NCBI GenBank assembly: GCA_947447525.1
Contig: CANFJL010000011.1
Location: 45,125 to 109,124 of the forward strand
Direction of reading: 5' to 3'
Origin: Flavobacteriales bacterium
GTDB lineage: Bacteria; Bacteroidota; Bacteroidia; Flavobacteriales_D; Crocinitomicaceae
DNA: 64,000 nucleotides
The position numbers and the translations under genes were made by a program. Within the stretch, counting starts at the first letter, position 1. Each line of letters begins with the position of its first letter. Shown in pieces: positions 14,617 through 23,931 of this stretch. The notes under the pieces are model-generated. The model made no database searches. It worked only from the letters and a program-made list of their open reading frames with translations, and was not told the DNA's origin.

Positions 14617-16900
14617 GTTTTTTAGGTTTAGGAGTCTTATAAAACATTAAAACTAAAATGGGGAGTAAGGTCAAATCTGAAATCAAAGCAATAAATAAGG
14701 TGATGCTTATTAGAACGCCCATATAAAAAGATCCAGAAAAATTAGAGAAAATCAACAAGGAAAAACCACAGCACAAGACAAGACTCGACAAAATCATTGC
14801 CTTTCCTCTTTCTAGGTAGGCAGTTTTTAAGGCATAGCTTTTTGATTTCCCCTTCGCCAATTCAATGCGAAACTTTCCTAATAAGTGAATGGTGTCATCG
14901 TATGAGATACCAAAAGCAATCGTAAATATTACCGCTGTACTGGTCTTTAAATTGATCCCAAAATAGCCCATAATGGCGCCGATTACCAATAATGGTATCA
15001 GGTTGGGAATCATACTGATCAGCATCATTCTAAAAGATTTATAAACCAATCCCATAATTAAGGCGATGAGTAAAACAGAAAATATCAAACCTTCTACCAA
15101 GCTTTTTGAGATAAAATGGATATTCTTATCAAACAAATGCGCAGTACCCGTTATGCGGTATTTAATTTTTCCTTTAAATTTCAACTGTCTTAAAAATTTC
15201 TGAAAAGCCTCATTTTTAAGCTGAATGCCTTGGTTGCCGATATCAGGAAAATTCCCATTCATCCTCAATCTTGTTTCAGTAGAATCAATAATTGTTTTTG
15301 AATATTTTCCTTGTCCAATGATCCTGATTATTTTTCTAAATTTCATCAAGTCTCTCCTAGCGCTTGGAATAGAATAAAATTTTCGGCTGCCTAAATGAGA
15401 TGCTCTATTTAAAGATTTTAAAGTTTTACATAAGGAGTTCTTGATTTCCGCACCATAGACTTCTTCAATATAGGTTTCCACTGTATTGATTTCATTCAAC
15501 ACTTCTGGATCCCAAAGATCTAAGTTTTTATCTTTTAATTCAATCGACATGTCAAAAGGTCGAATACCTCCGTAATGCTGATCTAAATAATTAAAATCTT
15601 GTTTTAAAGGTTCTTTGGAACTTAGGTCGTCCATTAGAAAATTATTAGACTCTATCAAACTAATGCCAAAAACACAGATTACGATTAAGATGGCATTGCC
15701 CCAAAGTACTTTTTTTCTATAGGAGATGAGCCATTGAAAAGTCCTGCGTAAAAATTTCTGCCAGAAAGGCGCCTCTTTTTGGGTATTGATATATTTTGGA
15801 ATAGGGAATAAAAGAAAGAGAATGGGTAATAAAACGATGGTGAAAAAATAAGCAATCAAAGTTCCTGCGCCTGCCACCAAACCAAATACTTGAACTGGAA
15901 TTACATCTACAAAATATAAACTTCCAAAACCAATGGCAGTAGTAATTGAAGTTAAAAAAGCTGAAAAGGCAATTTCTTTGTAGGTCAAGATCACAGCATC
16001 TCGTTTTGACATACCAGATCTAATTCCTTCGAGAAATCTCGAGACAATGTAAATTACATCTGCCATGGCTACGACAAACATAATGGTAGGAAGCGTAACA
16101 AGAAGAATATTTATGGGTTCTTTAAACCATGACATGCCGCCAATTAACCATAAGGTAGCCATCAAAATCACGGACAAGGGGACGATTACTCCCCAACCCG
16201 AACGAAAAGTAAAAAATAAGAAAACGACGACTAGTAGACAACTCAGGATGATAAAGAAAACCATTTCTTGCATCATTTTCTCTACATATAATTTTTGTCC
16301 AATGGTCCTTCCAGCGATATGAACCCCATCGAAATGGAATTTATTAATTTCTAGATGTAGTTTTTGAAGCAGGAGATCGCTTTTGTTTTTTTTGATGTAA
16401 TCTTCATGCCTAATATAAAGACAAACTGATTTCGCATCTTTTGAAATCAGAGCATTCAACAATTCATCTGTATGAAAAATTCGAGTGGAATCTCGTTTCA
16501 GATCAATATTTTTAAGATCTAGGTAAGGTCGTGAGGATCTTCCGCCAAAAGGGAATAAGAATTCTTCTTGAACTTCAGTGATGGAACCTACAAAAGTTAC
16601 ATAAGGAACCTTTTCATTTATTGATTTGGTAAGCGCGGCAATCTGCTTTAAAAATCTTTGATCAAAAACACCTTTTTTTCTTTCAATGGCAACCAAAAGA
16701 AAATCATTATCAGAATCAAATAATTTACGGTGGGACTTAAAAAAGACAGTCTCTTCGTCTTGCTCAGGGAAAAATTTCTCGAAATTATAATCAAACTTTA
16801 AATAATTTAATCCCCATGCGACGAAAAAAGTCAATCCCAGAATCAGCGTAAGCGCCCAAAAGGCAATTCGATTGAGTTTTTTTTCTTCTGGTATTTTCAA
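14591..16900 (-). CDS. MMPL/RND-family transporter
   Basis: The 769-aa protein has the duplicated RND layout: one N-terminal helix, a periplasmic domain (about 35-205), five to six helices including PTIMFVVAMADVIYIVSRFL and SAFLTSITTAIGFGSLYFVD, a second leading helix and periplasmic domain (about 400-600), and a second bundle with AVIFTIAFGISYDDTIHLLG. The Asp residues in these helices are those used for proton coupling in the family. MMPL-type proteins, including the hopanoid transporter HpnN, move lipids or lipophilic molecules toward the outer membrane. It is convergent with the SRD5A/UbiA-like operon, so a shared lipid substrate is plausible but unproven. Confidence 0.88.
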   Translation of the reverse strand: MKIPEEKKLNRIAFWALTLILGLTFFVAWGLNYLKFDYNFEKFFPEQDEETVFFKSHRKLFDSDNDFLLVAIERKKGVFDQRFLKQIAALTKSINEKVPYVTFVGSITEVQEEFLFPFGGRSSRPYLDLKNIDLKRDSTRIFHTDELLNALISKDAKSVCLYIRHEDYIKKNKSDLLLQKLHLEINKFHFDGVHIAGRTIGQKLYVEKMMQEMVFFIILSCLLVVVFLFFTFRSGWGVIVPLSVILMATLWLIGGMSWFKEPINILLVTLPTIMFVVAMADVIYIVSRFLEGIRSGMSKRDAVILTYKEIAFSAFLTSITTAIGFGSLYFVDVIPVQVFGLVAGAGTLIAYFFTIVLLPILFLLFPIPKYINTQKEAPFWQKFLRRTFQWLISYRKKVLWGNAILIVICVFGISLIESNNFLMDDLSSKEPLKQDFNYLDQHYGGIRPFDMSIELKDKNLDLWDPEVLNEINTVETYIEEVYGAEIKNSLCKTLKSLNRASHLGSRKFYSIPSARRDLMKFRKIIRIIGQGKYSKTIIDSTETRLRMNGNFPDIGNQGIQLKNEAFQKFLRQLKFKGKIKYRITGTAHLFDKNIHFISKSLVEGLIFSVLLIALIMGLVYKSFRMMLISMIPNLIPLLVIGAIMGYFGINLKTSTAVIFTIAFGISYDDTIHLLGKFRIELAKGKSKSYALKTAYLERGKAMILSSLVLCCGFSLLIFSNFSGSFYMGVLISITLFIALISDLTLLPILVLMFYKTPKPKKPISPVSIP

Positions 16901-16998
16901 AATGTAATTTTGGTTAAAGTTAAACAGTTACTTCGCTTATTGTTAAATTTATCAATTCAAAATAACTCAGGCTACTTTCAAAAGCGAAACGACTACAC

Positions 16999-17445
16999 AT
17001 GGAAAAACAAAAAGTACGTCAATTGGTTCTCGAACATATTCAAAATCATATCGATCAATTGAGTAATATGTTAAACCAAATCCAAGAATCCAGTCAAGAG
17101 GATTCCAAAAGTAGTGCAGGCGATAAACACGAAACGGCAAGAGCCATGGTGCAAATAGAAATAGAGAATATCAATAAACAAATGGCTGTTTTCATTGATC
17201 AGAGACAAGCGGTATTGGCAATTAATCCAAGCCTTAAATCCAGCAAAATTGCTAAAGGCAGTTTAGTTCAAACTAATTTAGCTTGGTATTATTTTGCAGT
17301 AGGCTTAGGGAAATTAATGGTCGACAAGGAATTGGTTTTTGTATTGAATCCTCAAGCACCCTTAGGACAAATATTACTGGGCAAAATGACCGGGGACTGT
17401 ATTAATTTTAAAGAACAAGATATTGAAATCTTATCCATTCAATAA
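16999..17445 (+). CDS. GreA/GreB-like small protein
   Basis: The 148-aa product begins with a helical coiled-coil segment (VLEHIQNHIDQLSNMLNQIQ, SSAGDKHETARAMVQIEIEN), as in the N-terminal hairpin of Gre factors (compare DLSENAEYDAAKE in the true GreA at 62 kb). The C-terminal half (GSLVQTNLAWYYFAVGLGKL; APLGQILLGKMTGDCI) matches the FKBP-like Gre domain, whose usual signature is SPIGKALLGKKVGD. In databases this family is often labelled 3-oxoacyl-ACP synthase, which the sequence does not support. It probably binds RNA polymerase or its secondary channel. Confidence 0.75.
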   Translation: MEKQKVRQLVLEHIQNHIDQLSNMLNQIQESSQEDSKSSAGDKHETARAMVQIEIENINKQMAVFIDQRQAVLAINPSLKSSKIAKGSLVQTNLAWYYFAVGLGKLMVDKELVFVLNPQAPLGQILLGKMTGDCINFKEQDIEILSIQ

Positions 17446-17474
17446 ATATCTGTAAGAAAAGACAATACTCGAAA

Positions 17475-18461
17475 TTAAACCAATCCTTTTTCTATCAGCA
17501 ACTTGGCTATCTGCACTGCATTGGTGGCGGCTCCTTTACGCAAATTATCAGCAACAATCCACAGGTTAAGCGTATTTTCTTGACTTTCATCTCTTCGAAT
17601 CCTTCCTACAAACACATCGTCTTTTCCCTCTGCGTATTTAGGCATAGGATAAGAGAAAGTTTCTGGATCATCTTTAAGGATAATCCCAGGCATTTCTTGC
17701 AAAAGGTTTCGAACTTCTTGAAGGTCAAAATCTTGTTCAAATTGAATGTTTACAGCTTCCGAATGTCCACCAACCACTGGCACACGAACAGCAGTTGCTG
17801 TTAATTTGATATTTGGATCTAAAATCTTTTTGGTTTCATTAGAAAGTTTCATCTCCTCTTTGGTATAGCCATTTTCTAAAAAGACATCACACTGAGGAAT
17901 ACAATTCTTATCAATTGGATATTTATACGCCATTTCTGCTTGAATGCCCGCCCTCTCATTTTCCATTTGCTGAACAGCCTTAACGCCTGTTCCCGTAATA
18001 GATTGATAGGTAGAAATCACCACGCGTTTTACAGAATACTTGGCATGTAATGGCGCTAAGGTGAGCACCAATTGAATCGTACTGCAATTTGGATTGGCAA
18101 TAATAAAATCTTGCTTCGTTAATAAATGACCATTGATTTCAGGAACAATAAGTTTTTTCGTGGGATCCATGCGCCAAGCAGATGAATTATCTATGACCTT
18201 AGTCCCAACCTCAGCAAATTTCGGAGCCCATTCTAATGAAATATCACCTCCTGCAGAGAAAATAGCAATGTCTGGACGCAGTTCTAAAGCACTTTGCATG
18301 GAAACTACTGGAAAGGTTAAGCCACCAAAGTCGATTTGCGTACCGATTGATTTTTCTGAAGCCACCATGATTAAATCAGTAATCGGAAAATTTTGTTCTC
18401 TTAGTACCTTCAACATTATAGTTCCTACCATACCTGTTGCACCTACGACTGCTATTCTCAT
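17475..18461 (-). CDS. asd: Aspartate-semialdehyde dehydrogenase
   Basis: The enzyme reduces aspartyl-4-phosphate to aspartate semialdehyde with NADPH, the branch point to lysine/DAP, threonine and methionine. The 328-aa sequence has the N-terminal NADP motif VVGATGMVGTIMLKVL, the catalytic Cys in IIANPNCSTIQLVL, the substrate-binding RVPVVGGHSEAVNI with the active-site His, and the C-terminal NLWIVADNLRKGAATNAVQI. Length is normal. It is transcribed divergently from the lamin-tail surface protein. Confidence 0.97.
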   Translation of the reverse strand: MRIAVVGATGMVGTIMLKVLREQNFPITDLIMVASEKSIGTQIDFGGLTFPVVSMQSALELRPDIAIFSAGGDISLEWAPKFAEVGTKVIDNSSAWRMDPTKKLIVPEINGHLLTKQDFIIANPNCSTIQLVLTLAPLHAKYSVKRVVISTYQSITGTGVKAVQQMENERAGIQAEMAYKYPIDKNCIPQCDVFLENGYTKEEMKLSNETKKILDPNIKLTATAVRVPVVGGHSEAVNIQFEQDFDLQEVRNLLQEMPGIILKDDPETFSYPMPKYAEGKDDVFVGRIRRDESQENTLNLWIVADNLRKGAATNAVQIAKLLIEKGLV

Positions 18462-18517
18462 CTTAATAAATTATTATTTCTTCCTGTTGATTTCATTACA
18501 ATATCGCTGTAAAATTA

Positions 18518-18525
18518 TACATTTG
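18518..18525 (+). promoter_or_regulatory. Candidate -7 promoter box for the lamin-tail protein operon
   Basis: TACATTTG matches TAnnTTTG and lies 17 nt before the ATG at 18543, in the divergent spacer with asd. No -33 TTTG at the right distance. Confidence 0.45.
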
Positions 18526-18542
18526 AAGGTAAATACATCACT

Positions 18543-21122
18543 ATGAGGACAATTTTCCTGTTTTCTTTATTTGCTTGTATGCTTTCAATGGCATTTTCAC
18601 AAGTGTCTGATGATTTTTCTGATGGTGATTTTACTATTGCGCCTACTTGGTCAGGTACTGGAACTGACTTTATTATCAATACAGCGCAACAAGTACAATT
18701 AAACAATACCATTGCTGCTACCTCCTATTTAGCTACTCCACATTTTTTAACTTCATTAAACAATAAGGAATGGGATATTTATGTGAAACAATCCTTTGCT
18801 GGTTCATCAAGTAATTTTGGAAGGATTTATCTATGTGCAGACAATGCAGACCTCAATGCCGTTTTGAATGGTTATTATATTCAAATTGGAGAGGCCAATG
18901 CGATAGATGCCCTCCGTTTATATAAAGTACAAGCAGGAGTTTCTTCGCTCATTTGCGCTGGTGTTGATGGACAGATTGTCAATTCATGCAATGCTTCTAT
19001 TAAAGTAATCCGAAACAATTTAGGGGATTGGAAACTATTTGCAGATCTAAATGGCGGTTCCAACTACATCTTACAAGGAAGTGGTAATGACCCAAGTAAT
19101 CTTATCGGAACTCACTTTGGTTTTTCATGCACCTATACCGCTAGTAATGCCACTAAATTCTATTATGATGCAGTTTATATTGGGAACGAAATTCTAGATC
19201 AAACACCACCAAGTATTGATAGTGCCATTGTAATCAATGCCAACCAAATGGACTTGTATTACACAGAAGCCATAAGCAATGCAAGTGGCGTATTAACAAG
19301 TAATTATTTTATAAGTCCTTCCTTAAATATTTCTTCTCTTACACAAGATGCTACCAACAGTAGTTTATTTCACTTCACCTTTTCCACTGCGATGACCAAT
19401 GGTGCTGTTTATCAAATTGGAGCCTCAAATATAAGTGACATGGCCGGGAATATACCTGGAATGTTGAGCACCTCATTTCAATATTTATATGCGGAAGTGG
19501 TACAAGTTGGCGATGTTCTGATTAATGAATTTTTTGCAGATCCAACACCGGTTATTGGTTTACCAGAAGTGGAGTTCATCGAAATTTATAATAAAAGCAA
19601 CAAAATTTTTAATTTACAAAATTGGCGGATTACGGACGGTTCTTCTAGCGGTACCATTGCCAATTCATGGTTATTTCCAGGGGACTATATGATACTTTGT
19701 GCCACGGCAAATACACCCTTATTTGTTCCTTATTTGACCACAAGTGTAACGAGTTTTCCAAGCTTAAATAATGCTGGAGACAGCGTGATTTTAAAAGACA
19801 ATAATGGAGTGTACATCGATGTAGTGGTCTATAACTCTAATTGGTATCATGATGAACTTAAAATGGATGGCGGTTATTCTTTAGAGCTGATCAATCCAAA
19901 TGATCCGTGTTCGAACGAAGACAATTGGAGCAGTTCTAACGCAGCACTTGGTGGAACGCCTGGACAAGTAAATTCGATTTATGATTTAAGTCCTGATCTT
20001 ATTGCACCCTTGATTACAGAATTAAATGCTTTGGCGCCAAATTATTTAGAACTTCATTTCAATGAAGGAATGGATTCCTCCTCCCTTATGAATGCTGTTT
20101 ATACGATTCAACCCAGTTTAGGAATTCAAAATATTTATATTCCGGGTGCCTATTCAAGCAGTTGCATTCTGCAGTTTAATCAAAATTTAATAGCATCTCA
20201 ATTTTACAACTTACAAATCAATTCTGTTGCAGATTGTTGGCTCAACAGCACGAGTTTGACCGGACAATTTGTACTTAGCGAATTACCACTTCCAGGAGAG
20301 ATTGTCATCAATGAAATTCTTCAAAATCCTAAAAATGGGGGTTCAGATTGGATTGAATTGTACAACAACAGCGCTAAAATTTTTAATTTAAAAAATATGG
20401 AGTTCGCCAATTTGGCGAATGATACCATTGCAAATAATAAAATAATAACACAATCTCATCTCCTATTACCCAATGGATATGCAGTAGTAGGTAAGGATTC
20501 TGTATTTGTAAAAGAAAATTATCCTGAAAGTGTAACAGGCACTTTTGTTTATTCAGAAATGCCGAGTTACAACAACGACTCAGGAAATGTTATTCTTATT
20601 TCCAACTATCAAATCATTGATCAAGTAAATTACAACAACAATTGGCAATTTAAATTACTGGATAATAATGACGGAGTTTCCCTTGAGCGCATTGATCCCC
20701 TTGGACTATCAAGTAGTTCCTTCAATTGGCATTCTGCCGCAGAAGATATAGGTTTTGCAAGTCCTGGAAGGATAAATTCTCAATTCCAAACGGCAACCAT
20801 GACAGGGAACTTTGAGTTTACTCATGATGTTTTTTCACCAGATAATGATGGCTTCGAAGATGTATTACAAGTTCATTATAAAATGGAAAAGGAAGGATTA
20901 CTTGGAAAAGCTTGTATTTATGATGATCGTGGAAGATTAATTCGCACCCTATTCACCAATTCCTTATTGGGATCTGAAGGCGTATTTTCATGGGATGGAG
21001 TAAGTGATCAACAGGTAAAAGCAAGTATTGGAATTTATGTCTTACTATTTGAAGCGTTTTCAACAGATGGAAGTGTGTTTTTTACTAATAAAAAAGCATG
21101 CACACTAGCTGGTAAATTGTAA
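18543..21122 (+). CDS. Secreted multidomain protein with lamin-tail domains
   Basis: The 859-aa product has a signal peptide (MRTIFLFSLFACMLSMAFSQ), a jelly-roll-like N-terminal region (about 22-215), Ig-like segments (DSAIVINANQMDLYYTEAIS) and two lamin-tail domains. The first contains LINEFFADPTPVIGLPEVEF and the second IVINEILQNPKNGGSDWIEL. The C-terminus (FSPDNDGFEDVLQVHYKMEK, FSWDGVSDQQVKASIGIYVL) resembles a FlgD-like/gliding-associated domain that serves as T9SS tail. Lamin-tail domains in bacteria occur in extracellular adhesins and nucleases; no nuclease motif is seen here. It is followed by an outer-membrane-like and a LETM1-like gene with 15- and 0-bp gaps. Confidence 0.85.
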   Translation: MRTIFLFSLFACMLSMAFSQVSDDFSDGDFTIAPTWSGTGTDFIINTAQQVQLNNTIAATSYLATPHFLTSLNNKEWDIYVKQSFAGSSSNFGRIYLCADNADLNAVLNGYYIQIGEANAIDALRLYKVQAGVSSLICAGVDGQIVNSCNASIKVIRNNLGDWKLFADLNGGSNYILQGSGNDPSNLIGTHFGFSCTYTASNATKFYYDAVYIGNEILDQTPPSIDSAIVINANQMDLYYTEAISNASGVLTSNYFISPSLNISSLTQDATNSSLFHFTFSTAMTNGAVYQIGASNISDMAGNIPGMLSTSFQYLYAEVVQVGDVLINEFFADPTPVIGLPEVEFIEIYNKSNKIFNLQNWRITDGSSSGTIANSWLFPGDYMILCATANTPLFVPYLTTSVTSFPSLNNAGDSVILKDNNGVYIDVVVYNSNWYHDELKMDGGYSLELINPNDPCSNEDNWSSSNAALGGTPGQVNSIYDLSPDLIAPLITELNALAPNYLELHFNEGMDSSSLMNAVYTIQPSLGIQNIYIPGAYSSSCILQFNQNLIASQFYNLQINSVADCWLNSTSLTGQFVLSELPLPGEIVINEILQNPKNGGSDWIELYNNSAKIFNLKNMEFANLANDTIANNKIITQSHLLLPNGYAVVGKDSVFVKENYPESVTGTFVYSEMPSYNNDSGNVILISNYQIIDQVNYNNNWQFKLLDNNDGVSLERIDPLGLSSSSFNWHSAAEDIGFASPGRINSQFQTATMTGNFEFTHDVFSPDNDGFEDVLQVHYKMEKEGLLGKACIYDDRGRLIRTLFTNSLLGSEGVFSWDGVSDQQVKASIGIYVLLFEAFSTDGSVFFTNKKACTLAGKL

Positions 21123-21137
21123 TTTTGAAATAAAAAA

Positions 21138-21575
21138 ATGAAACTATTCTATTTAACATTGGTTTTGGTCTTTTCTCAAGCAGCGCAAGCGCAAATTTAC
21201 CAAACAAGTATCGGACTTAAAGGCGGTTTTCCTGGATACGGTTCCTTGAACGCCAAGCATTTTTTATCAAAAAATATTGCTATTGAAGGAAGTATTGGTG
21301 GCAACCAAAATGGAATAATTTTACAAGGTTTGTATGAGATAAATGCTCCTTTGAACACTCCTGGACTCAGTTGGTATTATGGCGCTGGCGCCTACATTGG
21401 TTCGTACAGTAATTCAGGTATGTTACTTGGAGTAACTGGAGTCCTTGGAATAGAATACCGATTCGAGGATTTTCCCTTAAATATTGCATTAGATTCTGGT
21501 CCTGCCTTAAATTTTATCCCTACAACCAAATTCAATTGGAGCGGTGGCTTGGCAGCAAGATATATCCTCAAATAA
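21138..21575 (+). CDS. Small outer-membrane beta-barrel-like protein
   Basis: The 145-aa product has a signal peptide (LVFSQAAQAQIYQ) and alternating beta strands typical of small 8-stranded barrels (TSIGLKGGFPGYGSLNAKHF; IAIEGSIGGNQNGIILQGLY; LNIALDSGPALNFIP), ending with a hydrophobic-aromatic C-terminus (LAARYILK). Function unknown, probably located in the outer membrane. It lies 15 bp after the lamin-tail gene and abuts the next gene. Confidence 0.7.
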   Translation: MKLFYLTLVLVFSQAAQAQIYQTSIGLKGGFPGYGSLNAKHFLSKNIAIEGSIGGNQNGIILQGLYEINAPLNTPGLSWYYGAGAYIGSYSNSGMLLGVTGVLGIEYRFEDFPLNIALDSGPALNFIPTTKFNWSGGLAARYILK

Positions 21576-22835
21576 ATGATTTCTCCAGGAGCTAAAAATT
21601 GGATTAAAAAGTATTTTTCGTTAATTCGAGAAGGTAGGTTTAGTTTATCTAATGATTTGGTTTTTGAAACTAAAAATAAAAAAGATGCTCATACTGCCAT
21701 AATTGATATGGCCAATCAAACTGGTTTAACATTTGGAATACCCGTTTCACTTTTATTTACCTCAACGCTTAAACTAGAATTAACAGAAGAAGAACGCCTT
21801 AAATTATTACTATTCGAATCCTTATTGGCAGTATATCTTCAAAGTAATTTGGAAGATTTTGAAGAAGATAAGTTTATTGAAAGCATCTATAAATTCTATT
21901 CTTATGAAACTGAAGAAGGAAATCACGAATGGTTTTCATTTTTTTATTCTAAGGATAAATACGCTGCATTAGAACGCTTTTTTGCCAATCGAATTAAAAT
22001 CAAAAGTCAGTTAAATGATACAAATTACTGGCTCAATCACCTATCCAATAATTTTGTTTATTTAGATGTTGTTTTATACCAAAGATATTTAGAGAAAAAA
22101 ACTTTAGGTTTTGCTGAGCATTATGAAGAATCTCTGATTCAATTATTAAAAACAATCATTTATGTTGCGAAAGTAGAAAACAATATCAGTCAAAAAGAAA
22201 ATCGACTCATTGATTTTTATATTTCTGCAGCAGATATTTCCGCTAAAAAAAGTAAGGAAATTAAAGCTTTTTTAGCAGACAAAATTTTAGATTATTCCAC
22301 TATTCATTTTTACAAATCAGATTTACTATTATCGCATTACACTTTTGAATTAGCTGCCTTTATTTTAGCATTAAATGAGGATGCACATACCATTGAACAA
22401 GTTAAATTAGACAACTTAGGACAATCTTTAGGTTTAAACCAAGAAGAACGAAATGCCATATTATGGCAATGCAAAGAATTCCTAACCCTACATGGAGCAT
22501 CCATTAGTTTTCTGCAAACCAATTCTGAAACGAAATTAGTTTATACTAACTTGTCAAAACGATACCTTAAACTTTTAGGGCGCAGTAAGGGGAAATTTCT
22601 AAATGAAATGAGAGAAAGCAAAGAACTCATTGCATTGGTAAAAAAATCTACGCACACTGAGTTGACAGTAAAAGAAAAAGAAATTGTGAAATCGCAATTC
22701 AAGGATATTTTAAAAAGCATGCCATCTTTAGCGATATTCATGCTTCCGGGAGGAGCCTTGCTACTTCCTATTATTTTAAAATTGGTTCCTGATTTATTGC
22801 CTTCGGCATTTAAGGAAAATGATGTTGAAGTCTAA
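21576..22835 (+). CDS. LETM1-like domain protein, function unknown
   Basis: The 419-aa protein has no signal peptide. Residues about 1-330 are mostly helical and acidic, with a middle part (ETIIYVAKVENNISQKENRL-like helices) resembling TerB-type tellurite-resistance domains. The C-terminal 60 residues (LTVKEKEIVKSQFKDILKSM; AIFMLPGGALLLPIILKLVP; LLPSAF) match the LETM1-like segment, which in mitochondria is linked to cation/proton homeostasis and ribosome contact. Such proteins are common in Bacteroidota but unstudied. The ATG follows directly after the stop of the small barrel gene, so the two are coupled. Confidence 0.65.
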   Translation: MISPGAKNWIKKYFSLIREGRFSLSNDLVFETKNKKDAHTAIIDMANQTGLTFGIPVSLLFTSTLKLELTEEERLKLLLFESLLAVYLQSNLEDFEEDKFIESIYKFYSYETEEGNHEWFSFFYSKDKYAALERFFANRIKIKSQLNDTNYWLNHLSNNFVYLDVVLYQRYLEKKTLGFAEHYEESLIQLLKTIIYVAKVENNISQKENRLIDFYISAADISAKKSKEIKAFLADKILDYSTIHFYKSDLLLSHYTFELAAFILALNEDAHTIEQVKLDNLGQSLGLNQEERNAILWQCKEFLTLHGASISFLQTNSETKLVYTNLSKRYLKLLGRSKGKFLNEMRESKELIALVKKSTHTELTVKEKEIVKSQFKDILKSMPSLAIFMLPGGALLLPIILKLVPDLLPSAFKENDVEV

Positions 22836-23921
22836 TTATTTATAGGCTGGAAACAATCCAGTAATTCCTTCTTCGCTTGCAGAACATACTCCCCTTTCTG
22901 TTATTAAGCCAGTAATCAATCTTGCTGGCGTAACATCAAATCCAAAATTACTTGCAGGGGTTGTTTCTGGGCAAATTAAGACCTCTTCTATGGTTCCTGA
23001 TTTAGTTTTACCTATAACATACTTAACTTCATTGGGATCTCTTTCTTCAATGGGTATTTCCTTAAGCCCATCTCTGATAGACATATCTAAAGTGGTGGAA
23101 GGCAAGGCAACATAAAAAGGAATGGAATTATCAAATGCTGCTAAAGCTTTTAGATAAGTACCGATTTTATTGGCAACATCACCATTTCTGGTCGTTCTAT
23201 CGGTGCCCACCAAAACCATATCCACTTGTCCATGTTGCATTAAATGTCCACCTGTATTGTCTACAATTAAGGTATGATCAATGCCATGACGGGTAAGTTC
23301 ATACGCCGTTAAATTGGCACCTTGATTTCGAGGTCGTGTTTCATCTACCCATACATGCACTTTTATTCCTTGTGCCTGCGCTTGATAGATCGGAGAAGTG
23401 ACTGTCCCCCATTTGATACAACCCAACATTCCAGCATTACAGTGCGTCAATATATTTACAGTTTCTCCCTTTTTCTTTTTTGCTATAGCAGAAATTAATT
23501 CCAAGCCATGAACGCCTATCATGCGACAAGTCTCTATATCTTCTTCCACAATTAAATGCGCTTGCTTCCATGCAGTTTCGAGAAGATTCTCAGCGTTCGA
23601 TAATGATTTTTGCATGCGGTCTAAGGCCCAAAATAAATTAATGGCTGTCGGTCTTGAGGCACGCAATTCAATAAAAGCATTCTGCAAAAATGAAGATGGG
23701 AGTTGTTTTTCCTGCATTTCTTTCACTGCAAGATAGATACCAAAAGCGGCAGTTGCACCAATGAGTGGAGCGCCACGAACGGTCATGTTTTTGATAGCAA
23801 TAACCGCATCGGTATAACTAAGTAACTTTACGACAACAAATTGATGTGGAAGCAGTCGTTGATCAATCACCTCAACAAAGCGATCATCAGTGGTCCAAAT
23901 AGTACGAAAATCTGTAGGCAT
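22836..23921 (-). CDS. mtnA: S-methyl-5-thioribose-1-phosphate isomerase
   Basis: MtnA converts 5-methylthioribose-1-phosphate to 5-methylthioribulose-1-phosphate in methionine salvage. The 361-aa sequence has the N-terminal substrate loop MTVRGAPLIGATAAFG, the catalytic Cys in ILTHCNAGMLGCIKWGT, the DETRPRNQGANLTAYELTRH signature and the catalytic Asp in VLVGTDRTTRNGDVANKIGT. All are characteristic of MtnA rather than eIF2B subunits. It lies 10 bp after metK, joining SAM synthesis with recycling of its by-product. Confidence 0.95.
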   Translation of the reverse strand: MPTDFRTIWTTDDRFVEVIDQRLLPHQFVVVKLLSYTDAVIAIKNMTVRGAPLIGATAAFGIYLAVKEMQEKQLPSSFLQNAFIELRASRPTAINLFWALDRMQKSLSNAENLLETAWKQAHLIVEEDIETCRMIGVHGLELISAIAKKKKGETVNILTHCNAGMLGCIKWGTVTSPIYQAQAQGIKVHVWVDETRPRNQGANLTAYELTRHGIDHTLIVDNTGGHLMQHGQVDMVLVGTDRTTRNGDVANKIGTYLKALAAFDNSIPFYVALPSTTLDMSIRDGLKEIPIEERDPNEVKYVIGKTKSGTIEEVLICPETTPASNFGFDVTPARLITGLITERGVCSASEEGITGLFPAYK

Positions 23922-23931
23922 AGCCGGCTAA

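Noticed and set aside
16999-17445. 3-oxoacyl-ACP synthase label
   Set aside because: At 148 aa with no ketosynthase Cys-His-His motifs, it fits a Gre-type fold much better.
23521-23736. 71-aa plus-strand ORF, and similar short ORFs inside other long genes
   Set aside because: Wholly inside well-supported genes in other frames; shadows.
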